Shown here piece after piece: positions 7,790 through 16,678 of a stretch of 64,000 nt of DNA. Within the stretch, counting starts at the first letter, position 1. Each line of letters opens with the position of its first letter. The notes under the pieces are model-generated. The model did no database searches. It was not told the DNA's origin and saw nothing but the letters and a program-made list of their open reading frames with translations. The stretch lies in the NCBI RefSeq assembly GCF_009857445.1, contig NZ_WWCN01000021.1, positions 1 to 64,000 of the forward strand, written 5' to 3'. This DNA comes from Duganella flavida (lineage in GTDB: Bacteria > Pseudomonadota > Gammaproteobacteria > Burkholderiales > Burkholderiaceae_D). The position numbers and the translations under genes were made by a program.

Positions 7790-8139
7790 TCGTAATGGCT
7801 TGCTTTGGCGTCTTGAGCGGCCCAGTGTAGCAATTTTTCCACTTCCGGCACCACCGGCGCCCAGCCGGTCTGCGTGGTCAGCACCCCGCGCACCATCTGT
7901 TCGATGCGGCGCGATTCCTGGCCGAATACCATGAAGCCGAAGGTGCCGGCCGATCCTGCCACGCCGTGCAGCACTTCATGCAGCTGGTGCAGCGCGTCCT
8001 GCGACGGCAATTCGCCGCCGGCCACGCATGCCGCCAGCGCGGCACGGATTTTGTCGAGCGTACCCGGCACGGTGGCGGCGAACTTCTCGTTCAGCGCCGC
8101 CAACCGCGCGCGGAAGTCAGGATCGATCGGCGCCGCCAT
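7786..8139 (-). CDS. Stand-alone histidine phosphotransfer (Hpt) protein
   Basis: A 117-residue all-helical Hpt domain. The phosphorylatable histidine is in LHEVLHGVAGSAGTFGF (about residue 58), matching the HxLxGxAxxxG pattern. Such proteins relay phosphate between a hybrid kinase receiver and a response regulator. I chose MAAPIDPDF as the start; the frame is open further upstream but only inside upp. Its ATG overlaps the upp stop codon (TAATG), so the two are translationally coupled. No hybrid kinase or partner regulator is nearby, so the pathway is unknown. Confidence 0.85.
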   Translation of the reverse strand: MAAPIDPDFRARLAALNEKFAATVPGTLDKIRAALAACVAGGELPSQDALHQLHEVLHGVAGSAGTFGFMVFGQESRRIEQMVRGVLTTQTGWAPVVPEVEKLLHWAAQDAKASHYD

Positions 8140-8789
8140 TATTTGGTGCCGAAGATGCGGTCGCCAGCGTCGCCCAGGCCAGGCACGATGTAAGCGTGGT
8201 CGTTCAGGTGGGAATCCAGCGAGGCGCAGTAGATTTTCACGCCTGGGTGGGATTTCTGGAATACTTCGATGCCTTCCGGCGCGGCCACCAGCGCCAGGAA
8301 GATGATCTGGTCGTCGGTCACGCCACGCTTTTTCAGCACGTCGACCGCGTGCACGGCCGAGTTGCCAGTGGCGACCATCGGGTCGCACAGGATGAAGGTG
8401 CGCTCGACGGTGTCGGGCAGGCGCACCAGATATTCCACCGGCTGGTGCGTTTCAGGATCGCGGAACACGCCGATGTGGCCGACGCGGGCCGATGGCACCA
8501 GGTCCAGCAGGCCGTCGCTCATGCCGATACCGGCGCGCAGGATAGGCACGATAGCCAGCTTGCGGCCGGCGATGACCGGCGCGTCGATGGTCATCAGCGG
8601 GGTTTCGATGGTGCGGGTAGTCAGCGGCAGGTCACGGGTGATCTCGTAACCCATCAGCAGCGTGATTTCCTTGAGCAGGTCGCGGAAGGTACGGGTCGAC
8701 GTATCCTTGGCGCGCATGTGGCTCAGCTTGTGCTGGATCAGCGGATGGTCGGTGATAAACAGGTTAGGAAAACGCGGATCTTGTTTCAT
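8139..8789 (-). CDS. upp: Uracil phosphoribosyltransferase
   Basis: A 216-residue type I phosphoribosyltransferase that makes UMP from uracil and PRPP in pyrimidine salvage. The PRPP-binding loop is FILCDPMVATGNSA (about residues 128-141) and the uracil-binding C-terminus is VPGLGDAGDRIFGTK. The length is near the E. coli value (208). It begins MKQDPRFPNLFI. The orphan Hpt gene overlaps its stop codon downstream, and the TetR gene lies 40 bases upstream on the same strand. Confidence 0.97.
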   Translation of the reverse strand: MKQDPRFPNLFITDHPLIQHKLSHMRAKDTSTRTFRDLLKEITLLMGYEITRDLPLTTRTIETPLMTIDAPVIAGRKLAIVPILRAGIGMSDGLLDLVPSARVGHIGVFRDPETHQPVEYLVRLPDTVERTFILCDPMVATGNSAVHAVDVLKKRGVTDDQIIFLALVAAPEGIEVFQKSHPGVKIYCASLDSHLNDHAYIVPGLGDAGDRIFGTK

Positions 8790-8829
8790 TAGTTTTGCTC
8801 ATAATTAGGCGGTTATAGGCCGCATTATA

Positions 8830-9408
8830 CTAGGCCTCCGGCCCCACAAACATCGCAACGGCCTCTTCCGCGATCTGCTCAAGGTCGGAGCCTTGGCCCG
8901 GCTTGTACCACAGCACCGTGTAGTTGACAGCGCCCATCAGCAGCAGGCGCGCAACAGCACTATCACTTTTCAGCAGGCCGGCGGCGGACAGTTCGTTGAC
9001 CACGTCCTGCCACAGCTGGTCGTAACGGTCGCGCAGCACTTGCACACGGGCGCGCAACTCCGGCGTCAGGCGGCGCCAGTCGTACAGCAGCACGGGAATG
9101 AAGTCGTGGCCTTCGCCCAGCACAATTTCGAGATGGGCCCGCACTAATGCACGAAATTTGGCGCGCGGCGGCAGCACGCTGGCGGCGATGGTTTCGGCAG
9201 CCGGCAGGCCGGCCACCAGTCCCTCTTCCATCACCGCCGCCAGGATCTCTTGCTTGCTCTTGAAGTGATAGAACGGGCTGCCGGAGCGCATGCCGACTGC
9301 TTCCGCGATGTCGCGCGTGGTGGTGCCGTCGAAGCCGCGCTCGCAGAACAGGCGTGCCGCCACCCGCACCACCTCGGCGCGACGGTTTTCTACCGGAACG
9401 ATGGCCAT
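8830..9408 (-). CDS. TetR/AcrR-family transcriptional regulator
   Basis: A 192-residue TetR regulator. The N-terminal helix-turn-helix (residues 8-55) reads ARLFCERGFDGTTTRDIAEA, then SPFYHFKSKQEIL. The C-terminal ligand domain has the TetR_C shape seen in regulators of fatty-acid and branched-chain degradation. Its ATG lies one base after the stop codon of the upstream acyl-CoA dehydrogenase gene, so they form an operon. It probably represses that operon and perhaps the divergent thiolase-crotonase operon in response to an acyl-CoA. This is inferred from position; a candidate operator is at 11157-11172. Confidence 0.9.
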   Translation of the reverse strand: MAIVPVENRRAEVVRVAARLFCERGFDGTTTRDIAEAVGMRSGSPFYHFKSKQEILAAVMEEGLVAGLPAAETIAASVLPPRAKFRALVRAHLEIVLGEGHDFIPVLLYDWRRLTPELRARVQVLRDRYDQLWQDVVNELSAAGLLKSDSAVARLLLMGAVNYTVLWYKPGQGSDLEQIAEEAVAMFVGPEA

Positions 9409-9409
9409 C

Positions 9410-11086
9410 TTATTCGACCAGCGCCCGCGCTAAAATCGCCGCGCAATCCACGCCCGGCGGCAGGCGGCCATATGCACCGCCCGGTTCGCGCTTGAGGCGC
9501 GACGCCACGAAGGCCGACGATACGTACGCCGGTGCATGGCGCAACAGCAGCGCCGCCTGCACCGCCAGCACCACGCGCTCAGCCAGCACGCGGGCGCTGA
9601 ATTCATCCGGCTGTTGCTGGACCAAGTCAGCCAGCAAGGTCGAACGGTAGGCGACAAAGAAGATGTCCGCGCTGCCGGCCAGCGCCAATTCCGCCGCCAA
9701 GGCATCGCGCGCTTCCGGCGATTTGGCGAAGGCGCGCAGCAGGTCCAGGCACATCACGTTGCCGGAGCCTTCCCAGATCGAATTGACTGGCAGCTCGCGG
9801 TAGAGCCGCGCCAGCGGGCTCTCTTCCACGTAGCCGCTGCCACCGACGACCTCCATCGCCTCCGCGCCAAAGCCCGGGCCGCGCTTGCAGACCCAGTACT
9901 TGGCAGCCGGCGTCAGCACCCGCGCCAGCACGGCTTGCACTGGATCGTTGATCTCGTCAAAGCAGCGCGCGAGGCGCATCGCCACGGCTGTGGCGGCCTC
10001 CGATTCCAGCGCCAGGTCGGCCAGCACGTTTTGCATCAGTGGCTGCTCGGCCAGCGGACGGCCAAACGCCACGCGGCGACGCGCGTGATGCAGTGCCTGC
10101 GTAAGCGCGGCGCGCATGGTGCCGGCGCTGCCCAGCACGCAGTCGAGCCGCGTGTAGCCGCCCATTTCCAGAATCGTCGGAATGCCGCGCCCCTGCTTGC
10201 CGATCAGCCAACCGTAAGCACCGGTGAACTCCACCTCCGACGACGCATTCGAACGGTTGCCGACCTTGTCCTTCAGCCGTTGTACGCGGATCGCATTACG
10301 CTCGCCGTTCGGCAGGTAGCGCGGCAGGAAGAAGCACGACAGGCCGGCGCTGCCCGCCTCATCGGTCTGCGCCAGAATCAGGTGCGCGTCGCTTTGCGGC
10401 GCCGAGAAGAACCACTTATGGCCGACGATGCGAAACACATCCTCGCCCTCCTCGCCGAACAAGGCGCGCGCTTCCGATGGCGGCACCGGCTCGGCACGGG
10501 TGGTGTTGGCGCGCACGTCGGAGCCACCCTGCTTCTCGGTCATGCCCATGCCGATGATGGCACCGCGCTTTTGCTCGACCGGCAGCGAGCGTGGATCGTA
10601 ATCATTGGACAGAATTTTCGGCAGCCACTTGGCGGCGATGCGCGGCGCCTGCTTCAGCGCCGGGACCGATGCGTAGGTCATCGTCACCGGGCACTGCGAG
10701 CCGTTCTCCAGCTGGCCAAACATCAGGTAGCGCGCCGCCCGCGCCACTTGCGCGCCCGGCCCGCCCTGCCACGGTGAGGAATGCGTACCGTGGCCAATCA
10801 GCAGTCCCATCAGCTGGTGCCACGACGGATGGAACTCCACCTCATCGATGCGATGGCCTTCGCGGTCGTAATTGTGCAGCTTGGGCGTATGCAGATTGGC
10901 CAGCCGCGCCAGGTCCAGCGTCTCGGCCTTGCCCAGTTCCGCACCCAGCGCGTGCAGCGCGGCTGCCGCATCGCCCGCGCCCTCGCGCTGCAGGGCTTCC
11001 TGCAAGGCCGGATCGGCCGCATACAGGTTGATATTGCCCAGCGGCGCAACAGTATTGCGCACTTCGTGTGTATCGAAAGGCTGCAT
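9410..11086 (-). CDS. aidB: AidB-like acyl-CoA dehydrogenase
   Basis: A 558-residue flavoprotein of the acyl-CoA dehydrogenase superfamily, AidB branch. FAD-site motifs include MTEKQGGSDVRANTT, GHKWFFSAPQSDAHLILAQT and the C-terminal VGGSGYVEESPLARLYRE, then NSIWEGSGN. The C-terminal extension beyond ordinary acyl-CoA dehydrogenases fits AidB (E. coli 541), which binds DNA and is linked to the adaptive response to alkylation. Many AidB-like enzymes elsewhere act in fatty-acid breakdown, and the neighbours favour that here. I chose ATG 11086 because GGAGAC lies 5 bases before it; an in-frame start 14 codons further up lacks one. Confidence 0.88.
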   Translation of the reverse strand: MQPFDTHEVRNTVAPLGNINLYAADPALQEALQREGAGDAAAALHALGAELGKAETLDLARLANLHTPKLHNYDREGHRIDEVEFHPSWHQLMGLLIGHGTHSSPWQGGPGAQVARAARYLMFGQLENGSQCPVTMTYASVPALKQAPRIAAKWLPKILSNDYDPRSLPVEQKRGAIIGMGMTEKQGGSDVRANTTRAEPVPPSEARALFGEEGEDVFRIVGHKWFFSAPQSDAHLILAQTDEAGSAGLSCFFLPRYLPNGERNAIRVQRLKDKVGNRSNASSEVEFTGAYGWLIGKQGRGIPTILEMGGYTRLDCVLGSAGTMRAALTQALHHARRRVAFGRPLAEQPLMQNVLADLALESEAATAVAMRLARCFDEINDPVQAVLARVLTPAAKYWVCKRGPGFGAEAMEVVGGSGYVEESPLARLYRELPVNSIWEGSGNVMCLDLLRAFAKSPEARDALAAELALAGSADIFFVAYRSTLLADLVQQQPDEFSARVLAERVVLAVQAALLLRHAPAYVSSAFVASRLKREPGGAYGRLPPGVDCAAILARALVE

Positions 11087-11156
11087 TTTGTCTCCGTTCA
11101 AAACGCTATTGTTGGTTTTCTTGAACAATGCTCAGACTAGACCAAACAACAACACG

Positions 11157-11172
11157 AAGCAAGCAGTTGCTT
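11157..11172. promoter_or_regulatory. Palindromic candidate operator between divergent operons
   Basis: AAGCAA-GCAG-TTGCTT lies midway in the 134-base gap between the aidB-like and thiolase genes. TetR proteins bind such palindromes, and the adjacent TetR regulator is the obvious candidate. No second copy was found. Confidence 0.35.
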
Positions 11173-11220
11173 TGTACATTAAGCAATCATATGATAAGCG
11201 CATAACAAAATGGAGACAGC

Positions 11221-12423
11221 ATGACCGATGCCTATATCTACGACGCCATCCGTACCCCGCGCGGCAAGGGAAAAAAGGATGGTAGCCTGCACAGCGTCAA
11301 GCCGATTTCCCTGCTGACCGGCCTGATGGGCGAGCTGCAGCAACGCCACCAGCTCGACACCGCGCTGGTCGATGACGTAGTGCTGGGCTGCGTGACGCCA
11401 ATCGGCGAGCAAGGCGCAGACATCGCCAAGATCGCTGCGCTGGCCGCCGGCTGGGACTGGAAAGTAGCGGGCGTGCAGCTCAACCGCTTTTGCGCCTCTG
11501 GGCTGGAGGCCGTCAACCTGGCTGCGCAGAAAGTGCGCTCCGGCTGGGAAGACCTGGTGGTAGCGGGCGGCATCGAATCCATGTCGCGTGTTCCGATGGG
11601 CTCGGACGGCGGCGCCTGGACGCAAGATCCCGAGACCAGCCTGAAAACCGACTTCGTCCCGCAAGGAGTGGGCGCCGACCTGATCGCCACGCTGGACGGC
11701 TATCACCGCGAACAGCTGGACGCCTTCGCACTGCGCTCGCAGCACAAGGCGGCCGCCGCGCGCGCCGCCGGCCGCTTCCGCTCCGTGGTGCCGGTGCGCG
11801 ACCAGAACGGCGTGACCATCCTTGCCGAAGACGAATTCATCAAGCCCGCCACCACCATGGAAGCGCTGGAAAACCTGCAACCCGCCTTCACCACGCTGGG
11901 CCAGATGGGCTTTGACTGCATCGCGCTGCGCAAATATCCGCAGCTGCAAAAGATCGAACACCTGCATACCGCCGGCAATTCCTCCGGCATTGTCGATGGC
12001 GCGACGCTGGCCCTGGTCGGCAGCAAGGCGGCCGGTGCGCGCATCGGCCTTGAGCCGCGCGCACGCATCATTGCCGCCGCCGTCACCGGCAGCGAGCCCA
12101 CCATCATGCTGACCGGCCCTGCGCCGGCCGCGCGCAAGGCGCTGCAGAAAGCCGGCCTGTCGATCGACGACATCGACCTGTTTGAAGTAAATGAAGCTTT
12201 CGCCTCGGTGGTGCTGCGCTTCATGAAAGAACTGAACATCCCCGAAGACAAGGTCAACGTCAACGGCGGCGCCATCGCGCTTGGCCATCCGCTCGGCGCA
12301 ACCGGCTGCATGCTGCTCGGCACCCTGCTCGACGAGCTGGAAGCACGCCGCCTGCGACGCGGCATGGTCACCATGTGCGTGGGCGGCGGCATGGGCATCG
12401 CCACCATTATCGAACGGCTATGA
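11221..12423 (+). CDS. Acetyl-CoA C-acyltransferase (thiolase)
   Basis: A 400-residue thiolase that cleaves 3-ketoacyl-CoA, the last step of beta-oxidation, or runs in reverse as an acetyl-CoA acetyltransferase. The nucleophilic Cys is in NRFCASGLEAVN (about residue 91). The catalytic His is in ALGHPLGATGC (about 357) and the second Cys in CVGGGMGIATI (about 386). GGAGAC lies 4 bases before the ATG. It overlaps the next gene, a crotonase, by 4 bases (ATGA). The gene pair resembles a fadIJ or fadAB arrangement with a shortened partner. Substrate chain length cannot be read from the sequence. Confidence 0.94.
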   Translation: MTDAYIYDAIRTPRGKGKKDGSLHSVKPISLLTGLMGELQQRHQLDTALVDDVVLGCVTPIGEQGADIAKIAALAAGWDWKVAGVQLNRFCASGLEAVNLAAQKVRSGWEDLVVAGGIESMSRVPMGSDGGAWTQDPETSLKTDFVPQGVGADLIATLDGYHREQLDAFALRSQHKAAAARAAGRFRSVVPVRDQNGVTILAEDEFIKPATTMEALENLQPAFTTLGQMGFDCIALRKYPQLQKIEHLHTAGNSSGIVDGATLALVGSKAAGARIGLEPRARIIAAAVTGSEPTIMLTGPAPAARKALQKAGLSIDDIDLFEVNEAFASVVLRFMKELNIPEDKVNVNGGAIALGHPLGATGCMLLGTLLDELEARRLRRGMVTMCVGGGMGIATIIERL

Positions 12424-13274
12424 GCATGATCACCACCCACCAGAACAACGGCCAGATCACAGTGCTGCTGGCAGCCCGCAGCATCAATCCGCTGAGCCGC
12501 CTATTCCAGCGCGAGCTGGCCGCCCTGCTCGATCAACTGGAATCGCGTCGCGCCAAATTGGACGCCGTCATCATCAGCTTCGACGCCGACACCGTGGACC
12601 GCAGCCACGAGCTGGAACACCTGATGGCGCTAACCCGCGCGCAAGCACCAGACTGCATGCACATGCTGGACGCCTACAACACGCTGCTGCGCCGCTTGGA
12701 AGGCTTGGGCGTGCCGGTGATCGCCACCCTGGCTGGCGAGATCAGCAGCCACGCTTTCGGCCTCGCCCTGGCCTGCCATCGCCGCATCGCCCTGCAGGAC
12801 GCATGTTTCAGCCTGCCGCAAGTATCGCTGGGACTGGCGCCGGTGGCTGGTGAAATCGCCCGCACCGTGCGTCTGGCTGGTCTGCAAGCGGCCATGCCAC
12901 TGCTGCTGGACGGTGCAACGCTGTCGGCCGCGCAAGCCTTGCATGCAGGCCTGGTGCACGCTGTCGCCGGCGACGAAACGGAACTCGCGCAAAATGCCAT
13001 GGACAAAGCCATTGCGATGCAACCGTGGGAAGCCAAAGCCTACCGCCTGCCCGGCGGCGGGCTCGACGCGGCGCCGGTACGTGCCCTGCTGTTGAGCGCA
13101 CCGGCACTGCTGCGCCAGCGCGCCGGCGGCCCATCGCCAGCGGCTGAGGCAGTGCTGTGCGCAATGGTCGAAGGCATGCAAGTCGATTTTGAAAATGCAC
13201 TACAAATTGAGAGCCGATATTTTTGTCAAACCGCCATCAATCCTGCGCAACGAAAAGGCAGTCTTTCACTCTGA
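12420..13274 (+). CDS. Enoyl-CoA hydratase/isomerase-like protein with degenerate active site
   Basis: A 284-residue crotonase-fold protein. Its layout follows the N-terminal half of FadJ/FadB, including a linker ending ENALQIESRYF, the point after which the 3-hydroxyacyl-CoA dehydrogenase half would begin; here the protein stops 15 residues later. Aligned by eye with FadB, the two catalytic glutamates are replaced: Glu119 (GGGCECVLA) by Gly in SHAFGLALA, and Glu139 (LPETKLG) by Gln in LPQVSLG. The oxyanion-hole glycines are also altered. Classic hydratase activity is therefore doubtful. It is translationally coupled to the thiolase, so it probably still acts in acyl-CoA metabolism, perhaps structurally or with another substrate. 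Confidence 0.82.
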   Translation: MSMITTHQNNGQITVLLAARSINPLSRLFQRELAALLDQLESRRAKLDAVIISFDADTVDRSHELEHLMALTRAQAPDCMHMLDAYNTLLRRLEGLGVPVIATLAGEISSHAFGLALACHRRIALQDACFSLPQVSLGLAPVAGEIARTVRLAGLQAAMPLLLDGATLSAAQALHAGLVHAVAGDETELAQNAMDKAIAMQPWEAKAYRLPGGGLDAAPVRALLLSAPALLRQRAGGPSPAAEAVLCAMVEGMQVDFENALQIESRYFCQTAINPAQRKGSLSL

Positions 13275-13417
13275 AAAGCGGTTTTTTTGACGATCTAAAG
13301 AGATTTCTCAAAAAGTCGCCGTAATGTTGTCATTTTTCATGCAATTTGTTTCCCATCAGTGATACATTTCGTTATGGTTTTGCAAGATTCGCACCATACA
13401 ATTGTTACACGCTTAGT

Positions 13418-13443
13418 TACTAAGTCCATTTACTAAGTCCATT
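13418..13443. repeat. Tandem 13-base direct repeat in the GGDEF-EAL leader
   Basis: TACTAAGTCCATT occurs twice without a gap (13418-13430 and 13431-13443), ending 20 bases before the next start codon. It may be a binding site, or replication slippage. Confidence 0.6.
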
Positions 13444-13463
13444 TGAAAGAATAGATCTTCGCG

Positions 13464-15185
13464 ATGCCAACCAGTGTTTCATCCCAGCCGCGTCATGAAT
13501 TGGATAACCTCATGGAGGAGGCTGGCGATGTAGTTTTTCGCCTGAATCAGCTAGGCCAGCTGCTATTTGTCAGCCAACGCGCCACTGCCCGCATCGGCAG
13601 CGCGACGCCGCTGGTCGGCAGCGCCATCGCCAAACTGGTTGCTGACGGCGACCAGGCCCCGCTGGCCGCCGCGTTGGCGGAAATCAGCGAGTCGCATGCT
13701 TCCAAACTGGTGGAAGTGCGCATCAAAACTGCGGACATCGAAATCTGGCACGAGCTGCGGATCTCCACTTACGAGAACCAGCAAGGCGCGACGGAACTGC
13801 TGGTGGTCGGCCGCGACATGACCATGCAGCACGCCACCGAAGAACGCCTGCGCCATATGGCCACCCACGACGGTCTGACCGAACTGCCGAACCGCCTGCT
13901 GCTGTCGGACCGCATGCGCATGGTGATCGCCAATGCGCGCCGCTCCGGCCAAGGCTTCTCGGTCGCCACGGTGGGCCTGGACGGCTTCAAGAAAGTGAAC
14001 GATGGCCTCGGCCACCCAATCGGCGACGCGATGCTGCGCATGGCCGCACAGCGCCTGCGCAAAACGCTGCGCGACAGCGACACGCTGGCCCGCGTCGGCG
14101 GCGATGAATTCGTCGCTATCTTGCCGGGCACCGCCACCGAGGCGCAAATCAAACTGGTGACCGGCCGTTTGATCGCCACGCTGCAGTCGCCGTTCGAAAT
14201 TGACAACCACACGATTTATGTCGGCGCCTCGGTCGGCGTTTCGGTCTACCCGCAGCACGCGGAAGACGAAGTCCGCCTGCTGGCACTGGCCGATGCCGCC
14301 ATGTCGCGCGCCAAGGAAACCGGCAAAGCGCGCGCCGTGGTCTACAACCCTTCGCTATCGGGCCCGCCGCAGCATGACATCTCGCTGGAAGCGGCGATGT
14401 TCCAGGCCGTGCGCGAAGGCGAGTTCCAGCTGTACTACCAGCCTATCGTGGACGCGCAAACGCGCGAGATCCAGGGCTTTGAAACGCTGATGCGCTGGAA
14501 GCACCCAACGCTCGGCATGGTGCCGCCGGCGCGCTTCATCCCAATCGCCGAGACCAACGGCCTGATTAACCTGCTCGGCGCATGGGCGCTGAAAGCGGCC
14601 TGCGTGCAGCTAAAACAATTTGAAGAAGTGGCCAAGCGCAGCCTGTACATCTCTGTTAATATCAGCCCGCGACAATTCCGCAACGATAAATTTTTGGATG
14701 TGCTGGACGACGCCATCGCGTTCTCCGGCCTACTTGGTGAGCAATTGGTTTTAGAAATCACAGAAGGCACACTGATGATCGATCCAGTGCATGCCGAGTC
14801 TATCCTGTCCAAAATGGCCGAACGTAACGCGCGTATCGCGATTGACGATTTCGGCACCGGCTACTCATCGCTGGCCTATCTCAAACGCTTCCCGATCTCG
14901 GTACTGAAAATCGACCGTACCTTTATCCGCGACCTTCCCGGCTCGCAAAAGGATGGCGCGATCTGCAATGCAGTGCTGGACCTGGCCAAGCACCTCGATC
15001 TGTCGGTGGTGGCGGAAGGCGTGGAAACCGAAGAGCAGCTGCAGTACCTCGAACAGCGCGGCTGCCAGTACATCCAGGGCTACCTCACCGGCAAGCCAAT
15101 GGCGGCCAACGTCGCACTGGCGGCGCTCAAGGAAAGCATCCACGCCAAGATGGTGCCGGCAGACCTTCGACAGGTGGTGCAATGA
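13464..15185 (+). CDS. PAS-GGDEF-EAL bifunctional c-di-GMP protein
   Basis: A 573-residue cytoplasmic protein. It has a PAS sensor (residues about 10-120, starting LDNLMEEAGDVVFRLNQLG), a GGDEF domain (about 130-290) and an EAL domain (about 305-555). The diguanylate cyclase motif is intact (ARVGGDEFVAIL), with an RxxD inhibitory site (RDSD) five residues before it. The EAL motif is ETL in GFETLMRW, keeping the essential Glu and the ExLxR pattern; DDFGTGYSSL and KIDRTF are present. It may both make and degrade c-di-GMP. It overlaps the HDOD gene by 4 bases, so the two are co-translated. There are no membrane segments. The upstream gap carries a tandem 13-base repeat. Confidence 0.95.
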   Translation: MPTSVSSQPRHELDNLMEEAGDVVFRLNQLGQLLFVSQRATARIGSATPLVGSAIAKLVADGDQAPLAAALAEISESHASKLVEVRIKTADIEIWHELRISTYENQQGATELLVVGRDMTMQHATEERLRHMATHDGLTELPNRLLLSDRMRMVIANARRSGQGFSVATVGLDGFKKVNDGLGHPIGDAMLRMAAQRLRKTLRDSDTLARVGGDEFVAILPGTATEAQIKLVTGRLIATLQSPFEIDNHTIYVGASVGVSVYPQHAEDEVRLLALADAAMSRAKETGKARAVVYNPSLSGPPQHDISLEAAMFQAVREGEFQLYYQPIVDAQTREIQGFETLMRWKHPTLGMVPPARFIPIAETNGLINLLGAWALKAACVQLKQFEEVAKRSLYISVNISPRQFRNDKFLDVLDDAIAFSGLLGEQLVLEITEGTLMIDPVHAESILSKMAERNARIAIDDFGTGYSSLAYLKRFPISVLKIDRTFIRDLPGSQKDGAICNAVLDLAKHLDLSVVAEGVETEEQLQYLEQRGCQYIQGYLTGKPMAANVALAALKESIHAKMVPADLRQVVQ

Positions 15186-16678
15186 TCGGCAGCTACAAGG
15201 CCGCTACCCCACTCGGTAACAAAACGCTGTCCGAGCTTGGCGACTGCACGCGCCGCCGCGGCGACATGCCGGGCTTCGCCAAGGCCATCACCGCCATCCT
15301 CGGCGCCATGCGCGGCGAGGATGAGCAAGAATTCAACATGACGCGCACCGTACTGTCCGATCCGGTCTTGACGCAGAAGGTTCTGCGGCTGGCCAACAGC
15401 GGCATGTACTCGGCCTTTGGCCAGCATGTGAATACCGTATCGAAAGCGGTGCTGGTATTGGGCACGGAAGCCATCGGCCATCTGGCGCTCGGCCTGAAAC
15501 TGATTGAAGAACTGGCCGCCACATCGACCGACACCACCGTCGCCCACATCGAAATGGAGAAGGCAGTGCTGGCCGGGATTGTGGCGCAGCAGATCGCCTT
15601 TACCGCCGAAAGCCGTCATGGCGAAGAAGCCGTGGTGTGCTCGATGCTGCACACGCTGGGCCGTATGATGCTGACCTTTTACATGCCGGAGCGCTGGCAT
15701 GAGCTGCAGCGCCTTGCCGATGAATCGGAACGCTCGGTGGAGGATACCGCGCCGGAACTGCTCGGCCTCTCACTGGAAGAAGTCGGCCACGCCGCCGCGC
15801 TGCACTGGGGCTTGCCGTCGTCGCTGGTGAGCGGTATGCGTACCATGGTGCCGCCCGAGCCAGAGGCCGAGGTAACGCCATCCGACTGGATCGCCGGCCT
15901 GTCCACCATGTCCGCGCTGTGCGCGGAATCGCTGTGGCATGACGACGCCGCCGGCGCAGAAAAAGTAAAGCAGCTGGCCGAGAGCTACGCCGGCATGCTG
16001 GGCGTGGAAGCGACGAACCTGATAAACGCCATCGAGCAAGCCAAGGTGGTGGCAGCCAATGACCTGACTATCGCGCCGCTGTCGCGCCCTGCCGAACGCC
16101 GTGCCAAGGCGCTGGCCAAAACGCGCCAGCGCGCTGCCGGCAACAAGATACTGCTCAGTGGCCTGGCCGACATGCGCGATGTAATCGATACCGCCAGCCC
16201 GGGCCAGATGGTGCAGATCGCACTGGAGACGGTGTACAAGGGACTGGACTTCTCGCGCGCCGTGGCTTTCGTCCGCAACCGCAAGGACGCCACCTACTCG
16301 GCCAAAATCAGCTTCGGCGAAGGCACGCGAGAGCTGCTGCCTGCCATGACTTTCGACGATGCCTATGAACCTAATGTGTTCCACGCTGCGCTCAATAGCG
16401 ACCGTGTGATCTTCATCGAGAATGCGCGCGACGCCAAGTTCGCAGCCAAGTTGCCGCTGTGGTGGAAGTCGTCGCTAGCGGAAGCGCGCAGCTTTGTGAT
16501 CTTGCCGTTGTCGGCCAATGGCCAGCCGGCCGGTTTCCTGTACGGCGACTGGGACGATTCCTTCCCACCGATTTCACTGAGCGCCACCGAGTTCTCGCTG
16601 CTGAACGATATGCGCGCGATGGTGGTACGCGCTGTGGAACGCCGCCACGGCATTGCGCCAGAAGCAGTCACCCGCTAA
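15182..16678 (+). CDS. HDOD domain protein with C-terminal GAF-like domain
   Basis: A 498-residue protein. The HDOD domain covers residues about 20-230, including LSDPVLTQKVLRLANSGMY and VVCSMLHTLGRMMLTFYMP. A linker follows, then a GAF-like domain (about 335-490). HDOD is a catalytically dead relative of HD phosphohydrolases found in signalling proteins that control motility, surface attachment and virulence. The start codon lies within the stop of the PAS-GGDEF-EAL gene (ATGA), so the two proteins probably work in one pathway. It ends immediately before the convergent MFS gene, with no terminator seen. Confidence 0.9.
   Translation: MIGSYKAATPLGNKTLSELGDCTRRRGDMPGFAKAITAILGAMRGEDEQEFNMTRTVLSDPVLTQKVLRLANSGMYSAFGQHVNTVSKAVLVLGTEAIGHLALGLKLIEELAATSTDTTVAHIEMEKAVLAGIVAQQIAFTAESRHGEEAVVCSMLHTLGRMMLTFYMPERWHELQRLADESERSVEDTAPELLGLSLEEVGHAAALHWGLPSSLVSGMRTMVPPEPEAEVTPSDWIAGLSTMSALCAESLWHDDAAGAEKVKQLAESYAGMLGVEATNLINAIEQAKVVAANDLTIAPLSRPAERRAKALAKTRQRAAGNKILLSGLADMRDVIDTASPGQMVQIALETVYKGLDFSRAVAFVRNRKDATYSAKISFGEGTRELLPAMTFDDAYEPNVFHAALNSDRVIFIENARDAKFAAKLPLWWKSSLAEARSFVILPLSANGQPAGFLYGDWDDSFPPISLSATEFSLLNDMRAMVVRAVERRHGIAPEAVTR

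Noticed and set aside
9536..10777. A 413-codon plus-strand frame opposite the AidB-like gene
   Set aside because: Low-complexity Arg/Gln/His product antisense to a well-supported flavoprotein gene.
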